A DNA stretch of 64,000 nucleotides from Mesorhabditis belari. Taxonomy: Eukaryota; Nematoda; Chromadorea; Rhabditida; Rhabditidae. This document shows, in pieces, positions 12,501-21,039 of this stretch; position 1 is the stretch's first letter; each line of letters starts with the position of its first letter. The translations under genes were made by a program, and so were the position numbers. The stretch is taken from positions 1,426,001-1,490,000 of the forward strand of contig CAUEEP010000925.1 of assembly GCA_958450365.1 (NCBI GenBank). Reading direction: 5' to 3'. The notes below the pieces were generated by a model. The model ran no database searches, was not told where the DNA came from, and was given only the letters and a program-made list of their open reading frames with translations.

Positions 12501-15500
12501 AATAAAGACACGTCTATTAATGCGAACAGAGCTAGTTACCAAATATTTCAGCAGCCAAGCTTGGTTGGATCGGTGCCGAGAAGCCACAAGAGCAATGGAT
12601 CAATCCCGAGAAGTCACCATGATCAGGTAACAGATTGAATTACAAATAGATCACAATCTAAGACTGAGTCAGCTACCGTATTTTGAGTCAGCTACCGTAT
12701 TTCGTAGCTGAATTAGGTTTTATTGGCCGGAAAACTTTTTTTTTTTGAGTGAACAAATTTTGATGAAACTTTGAATTTCACTTAGTTGGATATCACAGAA
12801 AAAAATGGGATTGATTAGATTGATCAGGTTTTCATTTTTATAAAATTGATCTTAGACTCGGGGATTGAACCGTCGAGCTTTTGCTTTCCGGCCAATTTTT
12901 AAGCCAAATTTAAGCCCAAAATTCAAAGCTCTCATTTCTCTCATTTCGCAGGCTTCCTCGAAGCGTACATCGATCACCTCGCAAGCAACACTCACCGATG
13001 AACGAGTCAATCATCAACAAGTCAATCATCAAGTCAATGGACATCACCATGAACAGGTTTTAGATTGACTATTGATTGGAAAAGATACTGTAATCCAACT
13101 TAATAGCAAGAAAAATGAATGGAGAAAAATTTGGAGGAGAATTGAATGGAGCTTCTGCAATCGTTGAGCTTCTGGAATCGTTGAGCTTCTTCAATCATTG
13201 AGCTTCTGGAATCGTTGAGCTTCTGGAATCGTTGAGCTTCTGCAATCGTTGAGCTTCTGGAATCGTTGAGCTTCTGGAATCGTTGAGCTTCTGTAATCGT
13301 TGAGCTTCTGGAATCGTTGAGCTTCTTCAATCATTGAGCTTCTGGAATCGTTGAGCTTCTGCAATCGTTGAGCTTCTGCAATCGTTGAGCTTCTGCAATC
13401 GTTGAGCTTCTGGAATTGTTGACCATCGTTGACCACTGAGTGATCGCTGCCTTTTTTGCGTTTCTTTCTTGCTTCCTTGCTTCCTTGCTTCCTTCCTTTC
13501 TTCTTCCCCTTGTCTTTCCCTCTTTCTTCTAGCAAGCACCGGATAGCTCAGTGATTAGAGAAATCTCCCGGAAAGCAAAAGCTCGACGGTTCAATCCACA
13601 AGTTCAATCCCCTAAAATCGATTTTCTAAAAATTAAAATCGCCTCAATCTAATCAATCCCAATTTTTCTGTGCTATCCAACTAAGCGAAATCCAAAGTTT
13701 CATTCAAATCTGTTCACTCAGAAAAAAGTTAATTAGGTGAACAGATTTCTGGGCCATTTCTTTCAAAAATCGCAACATTTCAACTTGATTTAAAGCACTA
13801 ACAATCTAAAAAACCATTTTACTTTCAATTTTAACTCAAACATAACTAGAATCACGATAAAAAGAAAACAAGGACAAGACAAGAACATCAATTGCAAGCG
13901 ATTTTAATCAATTTCAGGCTTTAATTTTATATTTTTCAATTTCTATCGCAAGTTTACAGTGAAATGTTTCGATTCCTTGCTCGACGAGATAAAGAATAGA
14001 TGTGAACCTGAAAGAAATAGCCTAGAAACGTGTTCACGCGGATAACTTTTTTTTGAGTAGACAGATTTGAATGAAACATTGGCTTTTGCTTAGTTGGATA
14101 ACACGGAAAAATTTGCATTGATTAGATTGATTGGATCTTTAATTTATAAAGTAAAGAAATGAATGATGAAGAATTTGGAACCCTTGACTTTGACCCTTGA
14201 CTTTGACCATTACCTTTCTGCTTGGTAAAACTCGACGCAAATCAAACGCTTTCAGTACGACGAACCCCACTACGATGAGGTGGAAAATCACCACCACGAG
14301 ACGCAAATAAACCCAGCTTTTGAGGAATTCCATCCAACGGAAGTCAAGGTAAAATAAATCATTATCCTATTTATTATCAACAAATTCTCAAACAACAATT
14401 TTATAGATCCGTGCCGAGACGCATTTGTTGACCGAGCTTGTGCCTGTTGCTGAACGCCGAGCCCTTTTCGAGTCAACTGAAGCGGTGGGTTTTGGAAAGG
14501 ATTTATTGGAGCTAAAGATCTGTCAAGAGGCTCAAACTTGGCTCATACTAGGCCCGAGCTTAGCTTGTGGCGCCAATTGATTGAAAAATCTGATCAATCT
14601 AATCAATCCCAATTGATTGATTTAGGTTTTGGGCTGACCAGATGGTCTAGTCTAAACGCCTCTATGTCATACAAATTGCAAGTGTATGGACTTGGCGCTA
14701 GTCCTGGTCCTAAAATTTTAAAAGCTAAAAAAACATTAGATAACCTTTTCAAAAGCCTATGTGCTATCCAGGATTAGTAAAAATTGAAAAAAACTAGAGA
14801 ATTTTTGGTTTTAACATGCAAATTTTGGTCGGACCTGGGCCTGGCCCTGGTCCTGAAATTTTAAAAGCTAAAAAAACATTAGATAACCTTTTCAAAAGAC
14901 TGTGTGCTATCCAGGATTATCGATAGTTTTAAAAAAACTAGAGAATTCTTGATTTTAACATGCCAATTTTGGTCGGATCTGGGCCTGGCCCTGGTCCTAA
15001 AATTTTAAAAGCTAAAAAAACATTAGATAACCTTTTCAAAAGCCTATGTGCTATCCAGGATTAGTAAAAATTGAAAAAAAACTAGAGAATTCTTGGTTTT
15101 AACATGCAAATTTTGGTCGGACCTGGGCCTGGCCCTGGTCCTGAAATTTTAAAAGCTAAAAAAACATTAGATAACCTTTTCAAAAGACTATGTGCTATCC
15201 AGGATTATCGAAAGTTTTAAAAAAACTAGAGAATTCTTGGTTTTAACATGCAAATTTTGGTCGGACTTGATCCTGGCCCTGGTCCTAAAATTTTAAAAGC
15301 TAAAAAAACATTAGATAACCTTTTCAAAAGTCTATGTGCTATCCAGGATTAGTCAAAATTCAAAAAGCTAAACAATTTTTTGTTTTTAACATGTAAATTT
15401 TGCTTGGACAATTTTTCGTCCAGAGCTAATTGCTCTGATTCGATGTTTGTCAAAGTTTGACTTTAATCAAGCAATGAGCCGGCTTAGCCGCTAAAGCTTG

Positions 15501-15698
15501 GCCATGGTTCAGGTGTGATTTGTGTCGGATTTGACGGATTAGCCTTTGTAAAGGCCTGGCCTTTTAGGCGGACTGGCCACTTAGGCTCTTTTTTCCAAAG
15601 ATTTCCCCTTTTTTCAGCATCACGCTCGCAATTTCTCGATCAACCGCAAGAACGTCCAACACGATCACCTCCCACCGATGGTCAACTTGCTCGGATAA
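533..15698 (+). CDS. Novel His/Ser-rich low-complexity protein, at least 21 exons, 5' incomplete
   Basis: I do not recognise this protein. Exons: 533-635, 682-798, 1395-1574, 2367-2450, 3492-3593, 4674-4727, 4843-4929, 6266-6327, 6453-6547, 6717-6913, 8440-8520, 8692-8800, 10518-10591, 10675-10734, 10861-10908, 11067-11120, 12552-12626, 12952-13056, 14256-14348, 14407-14484 and 15618-15698 (stop TAA). Phases agree at every junction and give about 645 residues. Each exon is bounded by an AG acceptor and a GT donor. The product looks disordered: proline-rich near the start, His clusters (for example DHSHHHSN), a Ser/Thr-rich centre (TSTTVTESVASKRS) and two related acidic motifs, EEPVYDEVYDDH near 1425 and YDEPHYDEVENHHH near 14260. 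No signal peptide or catalytic domain is visible. The acceptor of 6717 and the donor of 3593 were chosen by phase and are the least certain. Most of the longer introns are filled with tandem or foldback repeats. Confidence 0.7.
806..1345. repeat. 11-12 bp minisatellite (AGCTGTACTTTA)
   Basis: Imperfect head-to-tail copies of AGCTGTACTTTA and the variant AGCTGTACTGTA, filling the intron between exons 682-798 and 1395-1574. The Cys/Leu/Tyr-rich open frame across it is a by-product of the repeat. Confidence 0.9.
1700..2320. repeat. Nested inverted repeat in an intron
   Basis: Segments near 1705-1775 (TTGCTTCAGAGCTGTCGAAT and following) recur inverted near 2236-2310. An inner pair near 1860-1960 recurs inverted near 2010-2110. 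The whole could fold as a hairpin inside the intron 1575-2366, so it looks like an old foldback element. Confidence 0.6.
2515..3070. repeat. 15 bp minisatellite (GAATTAAGAAGCTAG)
   Basis: About 36 copies of a 15-mer with variants GAATAAAGAAGCTAG and GAATCTGGAAGCTGA, in the intron between exons 2367-2450 and 3492-3593. It passes directly into a 9-mer array at 3071. Confidence 0.9.
3071..3330. repeat. 9 bp array (AATTCTAAG)
   Basis: Tandem AATTCTAAG/AACTCTAAG copies adjoining the 15-mer array, same intron. A shorter TTTAGATAT array follows near 3625-3685. Confidence 0.85.
3716..4013. mobile_element. Hairpin MITE, TACCG...CTCTAATA family, copy 1
   Basis: Begins TACCGGGTTTTCTCTAA and ends with the inverted counterpart TTAGAGAAAATACAGTA. 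The interior (GGCGAGCCGAGTTGATGCC, then AGATCTCATCGTCAGC) is shared with copies at 4157-4377 and 40609-40815. No coding capacity. This copy has a C-rich expansion near 3775-3830. Confidence 0.75.
4157..4377. mobile_element. Hairpin MITE, TACCG...CTCTAATA family, copy 2
   Basis: Starts TACCGGCTTTTCTCTAATAG and ends TATTAGAGAAAATACGA. The body is nearly identical to the copy at 3716-4013, about 140 bp away in the same orientation and in the same intron. Confidence 0.75.
4438..4505. repeat. 6 bp array (TTTTAC)
   Basis: About 11 copies of TTTTAC between the MITE at 4157-4377 and the exon at 4674. Confidence 0.9.
5386..6180. repeat. 20 bp palindromic minisatellite (CCCCTAGGGGCGCCGATAAT)
   Basis: Roughly 36 copies of a 20-mer whose unit contains two self-complementary cores, CCCCTAGGGG and GGCGCC. 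Two copies of a 70-80 bp unique segment (CAATCATTTGCCAATAACTT and following) sit at about 5450-5515 and 6175-6250, bracketing the main block. It lies in the intron 4930-6265. The same unit forms a second array at 7166-7505. Confidence 0.9.
6998..7803. mobile_element. TACCGTA-ended foldback element carrying the palindromic 20-mer array
   Basis: The left end TACCGTATTTCTTCGAATAG (6998) is matched by the inverted right end CTATTCGAAGAAATACGGTA (to 7803). A further copy of the left-end segment lies near 7505-7650, next to its inverted partner at about 7660-7803. Between the ends is an array of the same 20-mer as at 5386-6180 (7166-7505, here mostly alternating AATGCTCTAGGGG and AAACTCCTAGGGG units). 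It lies in the intron 6914-8439. Confidence 0.7.
7986..8270. mobile_element. Foldback element with head-to-head tRNA-like ends
   Basis: A minus-strand tRNA-like unit at about 7993-8065 and a plus-strand one at about 8192-8261 face away from each other. Both have an A box (TGGTCTAGTGG, TGGCCTAGTGG) and a perfect B box (GGTTCGACCCC, GGTTCGATTCC). Each shows a 7-nt loop (CTAGCAT, CTACCAC) preceded by paired GG/CC. Acceptor stems are poor, and a T5 run follows the plus copy. The region between them is also partly self-complementary. I infer a tRNA-derived foldback repeat rather than working tRNAs. Confidence 0.55.
8784..9385. repeat. Tandem duplication of exon tail, donor and intron
   Basis: The block from about 8784 (end of exon 8692-8800, GAAGGGGCAGTGTTCAATGT) through 9130 is repeated from about 9137 to 9385. 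The second copy has GGGTTCAATGTAAGG, a decayed copy of the exon end and donor, followed by a shorter AGAATAGA-type array and the same 160 bp tail. Confidence 0.75.
9640..9775. repeat. Short array (AAAGTACAAAG)
   Basis: Imperfect AAAGTACAAAGCAC and AAAGTACAAACC units, in the intron 8801-10517. Confidence 0.7.
9860..10345. repeat. Inverted repeat with an extra arm copy
   Basis: The segment at about 9860-9985 (ACTTTGTCTAGAGATTATAA and following) recurs inverted at about 10060-10155. A second copy of the right arm, including TTGTGTCGCCTGGTTTTC, follows at about 10203-10345. Non-coding foldback repeat in the same intron. Confidence 0.65.
11400..11965. repeat. 6 bp satellite (GGATTT/GGATCT)
   Basis: About 94 hexamers of GGATTTGGATCT type with GGATTC and GGATCC variants, in the intron 11121-12551. 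All frames stay open (Gly-Phe, Asp-Leu and Lys-Ser dipeptides on the two strands), which I treat as a repeat effect. Confidence 0.9.
12706..12898 (-). mobile_element. tRNA-derived SINE, copy a
   Basis: Minus-strand copy: part of the tRNA-like head (GGAAAGCAAAAGCTCGACGG, then GGTTCAATCCCCGAG) followed by the body seen in the full copy at 13541-13745. It sits just before exon 12952-13056. Confidence 0.6.
13146..13425. repeat. 17 bp minisatellite (GAGCTTCTGGAATCGTT)
   Basis: About 16 copies with variants (TGCAATCGTT, TTCAATCATT), in the intron 13057-14255. The repeating QKLNDSRSST frames on the minus strand are artefacts. Confidence 0.9.
13541..13745 (+). mobile_element. tRNA-derived SINE, fullest copy
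   Basis: The head resembles a tRNA 5' half, with A-box-like ATAGCTCAGTGATTAGAG near 13547 and B-box-like GGTTCAATCC near 13590. The body then runs through AATCTAATCAATCCCAATTT to a TTCACTCAGAAAAAA tail. Inverted relatives lie at 12706-12898 and, body only, at 14044-14145. These family relations are direct sequence matches; the SINE label is inference. Confidence 0.6.
14044..14145 (-). mobile_element. tRNA-derived SINE, 5'-truncated copy
   Basis: Carries only the body (TTTTTGAGTAGACAGATTTG through GATTAGATTGATTGG) without the tRNA-like head, as expected of 5'-truncated retroposons. Ends about 110 bp before the exon at 14256. Confidence 0.5.
14640..15370. repeat. About 145 bp tandem repeat, five copies
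   Basis: Five copies of a unit containing CCTGGTCCTAAAATTTTAAA, AAACATTAGATAACC and GTGCTATCCAGGATTA, starting near 14690, 14840, 14985, 15130 and 15275. Lies in the last intron (14485-15617) of the plus-strand gene. Confidence 0.85.
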
Positions 15699-16128
15699 TT
15701 TGTAGTCGTAATTTGTAGTCGAAATCTAAAGCACTCTTTTTCCTAAGCCATTCTCTTGCGTGAATTCTTTTCGCTGCTTCGGTGAGATTGAACCCTGGTT
15801 CGATTCCGGCTGCGACCAAAAAATCTTTTTTTTTTTAAATTTTTTTAAATTTCAAAATTTAAATCCTTTCTTTTACACAAATCTATATTTATTTTTTTGA
15901 AAAATATTCAAAAATCCATAAAAATTCCCTATTTTAAGCGTATCTGTATGTAATTTTCGTAGTTTTTTTTAGTTTTTAACATTTTTCTAATAGATAACAC
16001 GTAGTTTTGGACTTTTTTTTTCGCTTCAATGTAGTTTGCTTTTTATTTGAATAAAGATTTTAGCTTATTCTGGTAAAATAGCAAAAAAAAGCAAAAGATT
16101 AAACGGAAAAAATAATCAGATAGTAGAC
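15699..16128. other. 3' flank of the plus-strand gene
   Basis: AT-rich sequence after the stop at 15698 with long T runs. I found no clear AATAAA close to the stop and no further exon. Confidence 0.4.
15778..15830 (+). other. tRNA 3'-half-like fragment
   Basis: Contains a perfect B box, CCTGGTTCGATTCCGG, followed by GCTGCGACC and a long T run from about 15827. No credible 5' half, so probably the remains of a tRNA-derived repeat. Confidence 0.35.
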
Positions 16129-16235
16129 GGCGCTTTGGAGAGACGGCGCTTTGGAGAGACGGCGCTTTGGAGAGACGGCGCTTTGGAGAGACGGCGCTTT
16201 GGAGAGACGGCGCTTTGGAGAGACGGCGCTTTGGA
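16129..16235. repeat. 16 bp array (GACGGCGCTTTGGAGA)
   Basis: About seven near-perfect copies immediately before the GACA/GACG satellite. Confidence 0.95.
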
Positions 16236-16262
16236 AATTCACCTAGACTGTTGCGAATAGAG

Positions 16263-17145
16263 GATGGACAGACGGACAGACAGACAGACAGACAGACGGG
16301 CAGACAGGCGGACATAACAGAAGCATGACCCTAGAGCGGACCATTATTTTATTGTTGCCATTGTTCTGCTAGGACGGGTTATTTCTGGTTATTCCTTGTA
16401 AATGACAGACGGACAGACAGACAGACAGACGGACGGACGGACGGACGGATGAACGGATAGACAGACAAATGGACAGACAGACGGACAGACAGGCAGACGG
16501 ACAGACAGACGGACAGACAGACGGACAGACAGACAGACGGGCAGACGGGCAGACATACGGACAGACAGACGGACAGACATACGGACAGACAGACGGACAG
16601 ACAGACGGACAGACAGACGGGCAGACGGGCAGACAGACAGACAGACGGACAGACAGACGGACAGACGGACAGACAGACGGACAGACAGACAGACGGGCAG
16701 ACAGACGGACAGACAGACGGGCAGACAGACGGGCAGACAGACGGGCAGACAGACAGACAGACGGACAGACGGACAGACAGACGGACAGACAGACGGACAG
16801 ACAGACGGACAGACATACGGACAGACAGACGGACAGACAGACGGACAGACAGACGGGCAGACGGGCAGACAGACAGACAGATGGACAGACAGACGGACGG
16901 ACGGACGGACGGATGAACGGATAGACAGACAAATGGACAGACAGACGGACAGACAGACAGGCGGACGGATGGACAGACGGACAGACGGACAGACAGACGG
17001 ACGGATGGACAGACGGAGGGACGGATGGACGGATAGACAGACGGACGGGCGGATGGAAAGCCGGACGGATGGACAGACGGACGGACGGACAGACAGACGA
17101 GCGAACGGACAGACGGACAGACGGACAGACAGACAGGCGGACATA
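16263..17145. repeat. GACA/GACG tetranucleotide satellite
   Basis: Runs of GACA and GACG with occasional GATG/GATA, interrupted at 16316-16403 by a unique segment that recurs at 17147-17235. All frames are open (Cys-Leu-Ser-Val on minus, Asp-Arg-Gln-Thr on plus), so none is credible as a gene. A second array of this type is at 52367-53035. Confidence 0.95.
16316..16403 (+). repeat. About 90 bp unique segment flanking the GACA array, copy 1
   Basis: CATAACAGAAGCATGACCCT through GGTTATTTCTGGTTATTCC to TTGTAAATG. About 85-90 percent identical to 17147-17235. Each copy follows a GACA run ending GGCGGACATAACAG, suggesting the array and this segment were duplicated together. Confidence 0.8.
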
Positions 17146-17146
17146 A

Positions 17147-17235
17147 CAGAAACATGACCCTAGAACGGACTGTTATTTTATTGTTGTCATTATTATTGTT
17201 AGGAAGGGTTATTTCTAGTTATTACTTGTAAATGT
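17147..17235 (+). repeat. About 90 bp unique segment flanking the GACA array, copy 2
   Basis: Second copy of the segment at 16316-16403, here followed by single-copy sequence rather than by more satellite. Confidence 0.8.
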
Positions 17236-17620
17236 AGCTAAAAGCTTAAATCCTTATACTTTCGAAAAAGCATAACTACATAATCTCCAAATCCAAACAT
17301 AGCTTTCAGGGAATACGGTAGAAATATACAGTAATCCTCTCCATAGCTTGATTAGAGTTCCAGTGAGTAGAGCGTTTCAAAACGTTTCTTAAAACGTGTA
17401 AACTTTTAAAAACTCTCGCAATCTTTTGAAATATTGTCTAGTTTACATAATTTTTCATGTCATTCGATGCCGAATCAAATTGTGAGTCGAATGAGCTCAA
17501 AATCAAGTGAATCAGACAAATCTAAAAGGAAGATTACGGTAGCTTTCTTTTCGAAATCATCTTCCTTTTCGAAAACGATGAAAACATTGTGCAGAGATTT
17601 TTTTTAAAAAAACAGAATAT
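17236..17620. other. Intergenic sequence
   Basis: AT-rich, with isolated TACGGTA motifs near 17323 and 17535 that resemble single MITE ends. No gene seen. Confidence 0.4.
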
Positions 17621-17621
17621 A

Positions 17622-17627
17622 TTTATT
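17622..17627 (-). promoter_or_regulatory. Polyadenylation signal AATAAA
   Basis: AATAAA on the minus strand about 57 nt past the stop codon of the peptide-precursor gene, a normal nematode position. Confidence 0.55.
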
Positions 17628-17683
17628 CGAAAAAATTTCCAAATTTTCTCTGTCATTTCCCTTTTTTTTCTCTTCATTTCCCT

Positions 17684-19100
17684 TCACAACAATCGGCCAC
17701 TTCTGCCGAATCTCGTCTGCAATGGTCGACCGTAATTGAAAGAAGGCGAATCCGAATTGGCGTATTGAGAGAAATCGGCTAAATCCATGCTTGAGACACC
17801 TGAAAATGATGGTTTTTGGGTAGGCCTTTTCAATGAAACATTTCTATCCCATTTCTATCCCATTTTTCCATTTTCCCATTTCTTTTCATGCCAAATACCT
17901 TCTTGTTTTCTATTCAAACGCGTTCGACGAATCGTTTCTAGAATTTGAGGGAATTTTGAGGGAATTTTCGACGATTTCCGAGCGGCAAAACTCTTAATTC
18001 AGAGCTTTACGCGTTTAGAGCTTGTCGCTTTGTCGCTTTACGCATTTAGAGCTTGTCGCTTTGTCGCTTTACGCGTTTAGAGCTTGTCGCTTTGTCGCTT
18101 TACGCGTTTAGAGCTTGTCGCTTTGTCGCTTTACGCGTTTAGAGCTCGCTTTACTCGTTTAAAGCTTGTCGTTTTTCGCTTTACGCGTCTAGACTTGCTT
18201 GTCGCTTTACTCGTTTAGAGCTTGTCGCTTTGGCCCCCTCCCCCCGGGTTGGGGGCGCGGGGTTTACTCGTTTAAAGCTCGCTTTACGCTATGAATTGCT
18301 CGCTTTACTCGTTTAAAGCTTGTTTTAAAGCTTAAAGCTTGTTTTACTCGTTTAAAGCTTGTTTTACTCGTTAGAGTTTTACTCGTTAGAAATCTGATTA
18401 GAGATTCGGATTCAGTATGAAATTTTATATATAGGAGGTGTATTTCGGGGCTAAAGCTAGCTAGCTTTGGGGCTAGCTTTGGGGCTAGCTTTGGGGCTAG
18501 CTTTGGGGCTAGCTTTGGGGCTAGCTTTGGGGCTAGCTTTGGGGCTAGCTTTGGGGCTAGCTTTGGGGCTAGCTTTGGGGCTAGCTTTGGGGCTAGCTTT
18601 GGGGCTAGCTTTGGGGCTAGCTTTGGGGGCTAGCTTTGGGGCTAGCTTTGGGGCTAGCTTTGGGGCTAGCTTTGGGGCTAGCTTTGGGGCTAGCTTTGGG
18701 GCTAGCTTTGGGGCTAGCTTTGGGGCTAGCTTTGGGGCTAGCTAACCCCTCGTCGACTGGGGAAGTAACGCAAAAAAAAACGCCTCGTCGCGAATGTGTT
18801 AAATTCATAAAAGCCAGTAAGATTAGGGTTATTTTTAAAGCTCAAAACTAATTTTTTAAAGCTCAAAGCTCATTTTTTAAAGCCTCAAAAAGATAACCTC
18901 AAAATAGCGTAAAGAAATTCTTCTTCTTCTTCATTCTTCTTCTTTAAGAATAGTCCCAATCTCATCACTATTTCACTATTTTCAGTCTATCTTTTCCCTT
19001 TCAACTCACTGAATAATGGGCGTCCATTTCCACCGCGAAAACCCTGAGCAATGCCGAAGAGAATCGAGAAAATGACGAGAAGAAATGAGCGAAGATTCAT
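17684..19100 (-). CDS. Small secreted peptide precursor with RFGR amidation-type site
   Basis: Two exons, 19010-19100 and 17684-17799, spliced in phase 1, encode 68 residues. Residues 1-19 (MNLRSFLLVIFSILFGIAQ) are a clear signal peptide. The C-terminal part reads YGRPLQTRFGRSGRLL: Gly62 before Arg63 is the arrangement used for C-terminal amidation, which would leave an RF-amide end, as in FMRFamide-like or NPF-type peptides. I see one candidate peptide and no further repeats of it. The gene is isolated on the minus strand. Its 1.2 kb intron is filled with two minisatellites. Seen: signal peptide, splice phase and RFGR. Inferred: a neuropeptide role. Another small secreted protein remains possible. 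Confidence 0.6.
17990..18395. repeat. About 31 bp array (TTTACGCGTTTAGAGCTTGTCGC)
   Basis: Repeats built from TTTAGAGCTTGTCGCTTTG and TCGCTTTACGCG, decaying into TTTACTCGTTTAAAGCTTG variants with a short G/C insert near 18233. In the peptide-precursor intron. Confidence 0.85.
18455..18745. repeat. 12 bp minisatellite (GGGGCTAGCTTT)
   Basis: About 23 nearly perfect copies, with one extra G near 18628 that shifts the apparent reading frames. GCTAGC in each unit is palindromic. In the peptide-precursor intron. Confidence 0.95.
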
Positions 19101-19252
19101 CTTGCGGAGAATAATCTAAATCTGAATCTAAATTACAACTTCAATCAAAAATAAAAGAACAAAGAGTAAAATGGAAAAAACTGGAAAAAATAGAAGAGAG
19201 CTTAATGAAAAAGCTCTCTTCTAACCCCGTTTGCTGTCCCTTTTCCCCTTTC

Positions 19253-19383
19253 TACCGTAATCTTGTCTCTATTTTCATCTAATCCATTTACTTTTTCTAT
19301 TTTTCGATATCTTTTGTGAACCCTTACAGAATTAAACCAAAAAATGAATAAATTGAATAAAAAATAGAGCCAAGATTACGGTA
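19253..19383. mobile_element. 131 bp hairpin MITE with TACCGTAATCTTG ends
   Basis: Starts TACCGTAATCTTGTCTCTAT and ends with the inverted AATAGAGCCAAGATTACGGTA. Terminal inverted repeats of about 22 bp, no coding capacity. Confidence 0.75.
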
Positions 19384-19832
19384 GAAACACAGCTTACGTT
19401 GGCAAAAAGGGGACGTGATTTAGAAAACCAGTAGGTAACTGATTTTTAAAGTCAAACCGAACACTTGATCATCTCCTTTTCGAGAATCAACGTCAAATAG
19501 AAATTTAGCCATTCTAGAAATTCTAGAAATTTGATCTCAAACCAAAAAAAAAGAAACAAAGCTGAGGAAAAGCTCTCGAATTTCCCGTCTCTAAATGATA
19601 TGGTCAGCTCTTTATGGAACAAAGCTTGAAACTCAAAAAGAAATGTAAATTAGAGGCCAGATGATTTCAAAATAGGTTTTATTGAAGAGTAGGCTTTATT
19701 GAAGAGTAGGCATCATGAAGAGTAGGCTTTATTTCGTGAAATATTCCTAAAAACTCTTATCTCAAGCCCAGGAAAGCAGGAAAGTCAACATTTTTCAAAG
19801 TCAGGCCAAGCTAGGTGAAGCCCAAACAAAGC

Positions 19833-20102
19833 TACCGTAAATACTATAATAGTACCCCACCTCCCTCGTACAGTCGGGTAGTCGCAAAAGTTTTTTAGTA
19901 TTTAATTTTTTTGCAAAGCACCCGTACTTTCAAAAAATGCGTCTTTGGTATCAAAAAATAGCCCTGAATTTCAGCTATTTTTTGATACCTAAACGCGCAT
20001 TGTAGCATAAACCAGTGTCGAGAAAAACTCGTTCAAAGCTAGACTACGCAACGCTCCGCACCGTCATTATGATCGTGGGGTACTATTAAAGTATTTACGG
20101 TA
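19833..20102. mobile_element. 270 bp MITE, TACCGTAAATACT family, copy 1
   Basis: Ends TACCGTAAATACTATAATAG and CTATTAAAGTATTTACGGTA. The interior has a foldback around AAAATAGCCCTGAATTTCAG. A copy in the opposite orientation is at 43646-43919. Confidence 0.8.
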
Positions 20103-21039
20103 GGTTGGCAAGAAAGTTCATAGAAAAAGTTTGCACGATGATTTCTCAAAAACCAAGCCATAAATTCTTCCGAAATTTTTTCGATAAACTTTCAAAAAGT
20201 TTTTGATCAAAAATCAAAGTGAGCTTCAGGTAAAAAATCAGAGATTTCTTTAGCTGAATTGGCCAGCTTTTAGACAAGTTTTTAATGGGTTAATTGATAG
20301 GTATTTGGTCGCATTAAAACCCCAAAATCAAGTACTTAAAACAGGGAAATTTTCGCGGGAAAGGGGAATTAAGGAAAATTTTATTTAATTATTTTTTATC
20401 TAATAACAAATTAAGTCCGCTGGGATTGAGGAAAATTTGAGCTCAGGATCTCTCTCAAATTTGCGAGTGATTCTGAGCGAGACGGGAGTGTATAGCAAGA
20501 AATCTCGTCTCAGTCTCAGTTTCACAGACGAATCGCCAAGCTTTTAAAGACGAGAATCGAGAAAACATATTTTTGAACCGATCACTTCACTCAAGAGCTA
20601 CTCTACTCAACTACGCTTTTAAGCTGTAAAAAAAACGCGTGTGAAAAAGTTTTCTTCTTGAAACACACACACACACACACACACACACTTCCTTATTGGG
20701 TAAAGAAATTTTTTCCCTTTTTTTGCTCAAAGTTCATCCATTATTCAGAACTCATAATTGGACGGCGGGGGAAAGCAGAGAACTTTTGCGATGAAAGTGA
20801 GAAAATCTGGAAACAAGTAGAGAAATGGATATGCGATAGAAACTAGCGATAAGCGTACCCTGATCAGACCTGGCTTCGACTTGGATCAGACCTGGACTGG
20901 AAATTTGTCTCCACGACGAATGAGACTAAAAACTGGCAGAGTCAATCCTCCTGGTCAGACTCATCGTCAATCCTCTTGGTCCTCCAGGCCAAAAGCTCAA
21001 GCCAAGCTCAAGCCAGGGCTATGGGCATGGTTTCATGTT
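20103..21039. other. Intergenic sequence
   Basis: Contains a short CA run (20664-20687). A stretch near 20860-20990 has repeated TCAGACCTGG and TCCTCCTGGTC motifs. No supported gene. Confidence 0.4.

Noticed and set aside
16369..17157. Cys-rich (CLSV) and DRQT ORFs
   Set aside because: Readings of GACA/GACG repeats, as are those at 52266-53055.
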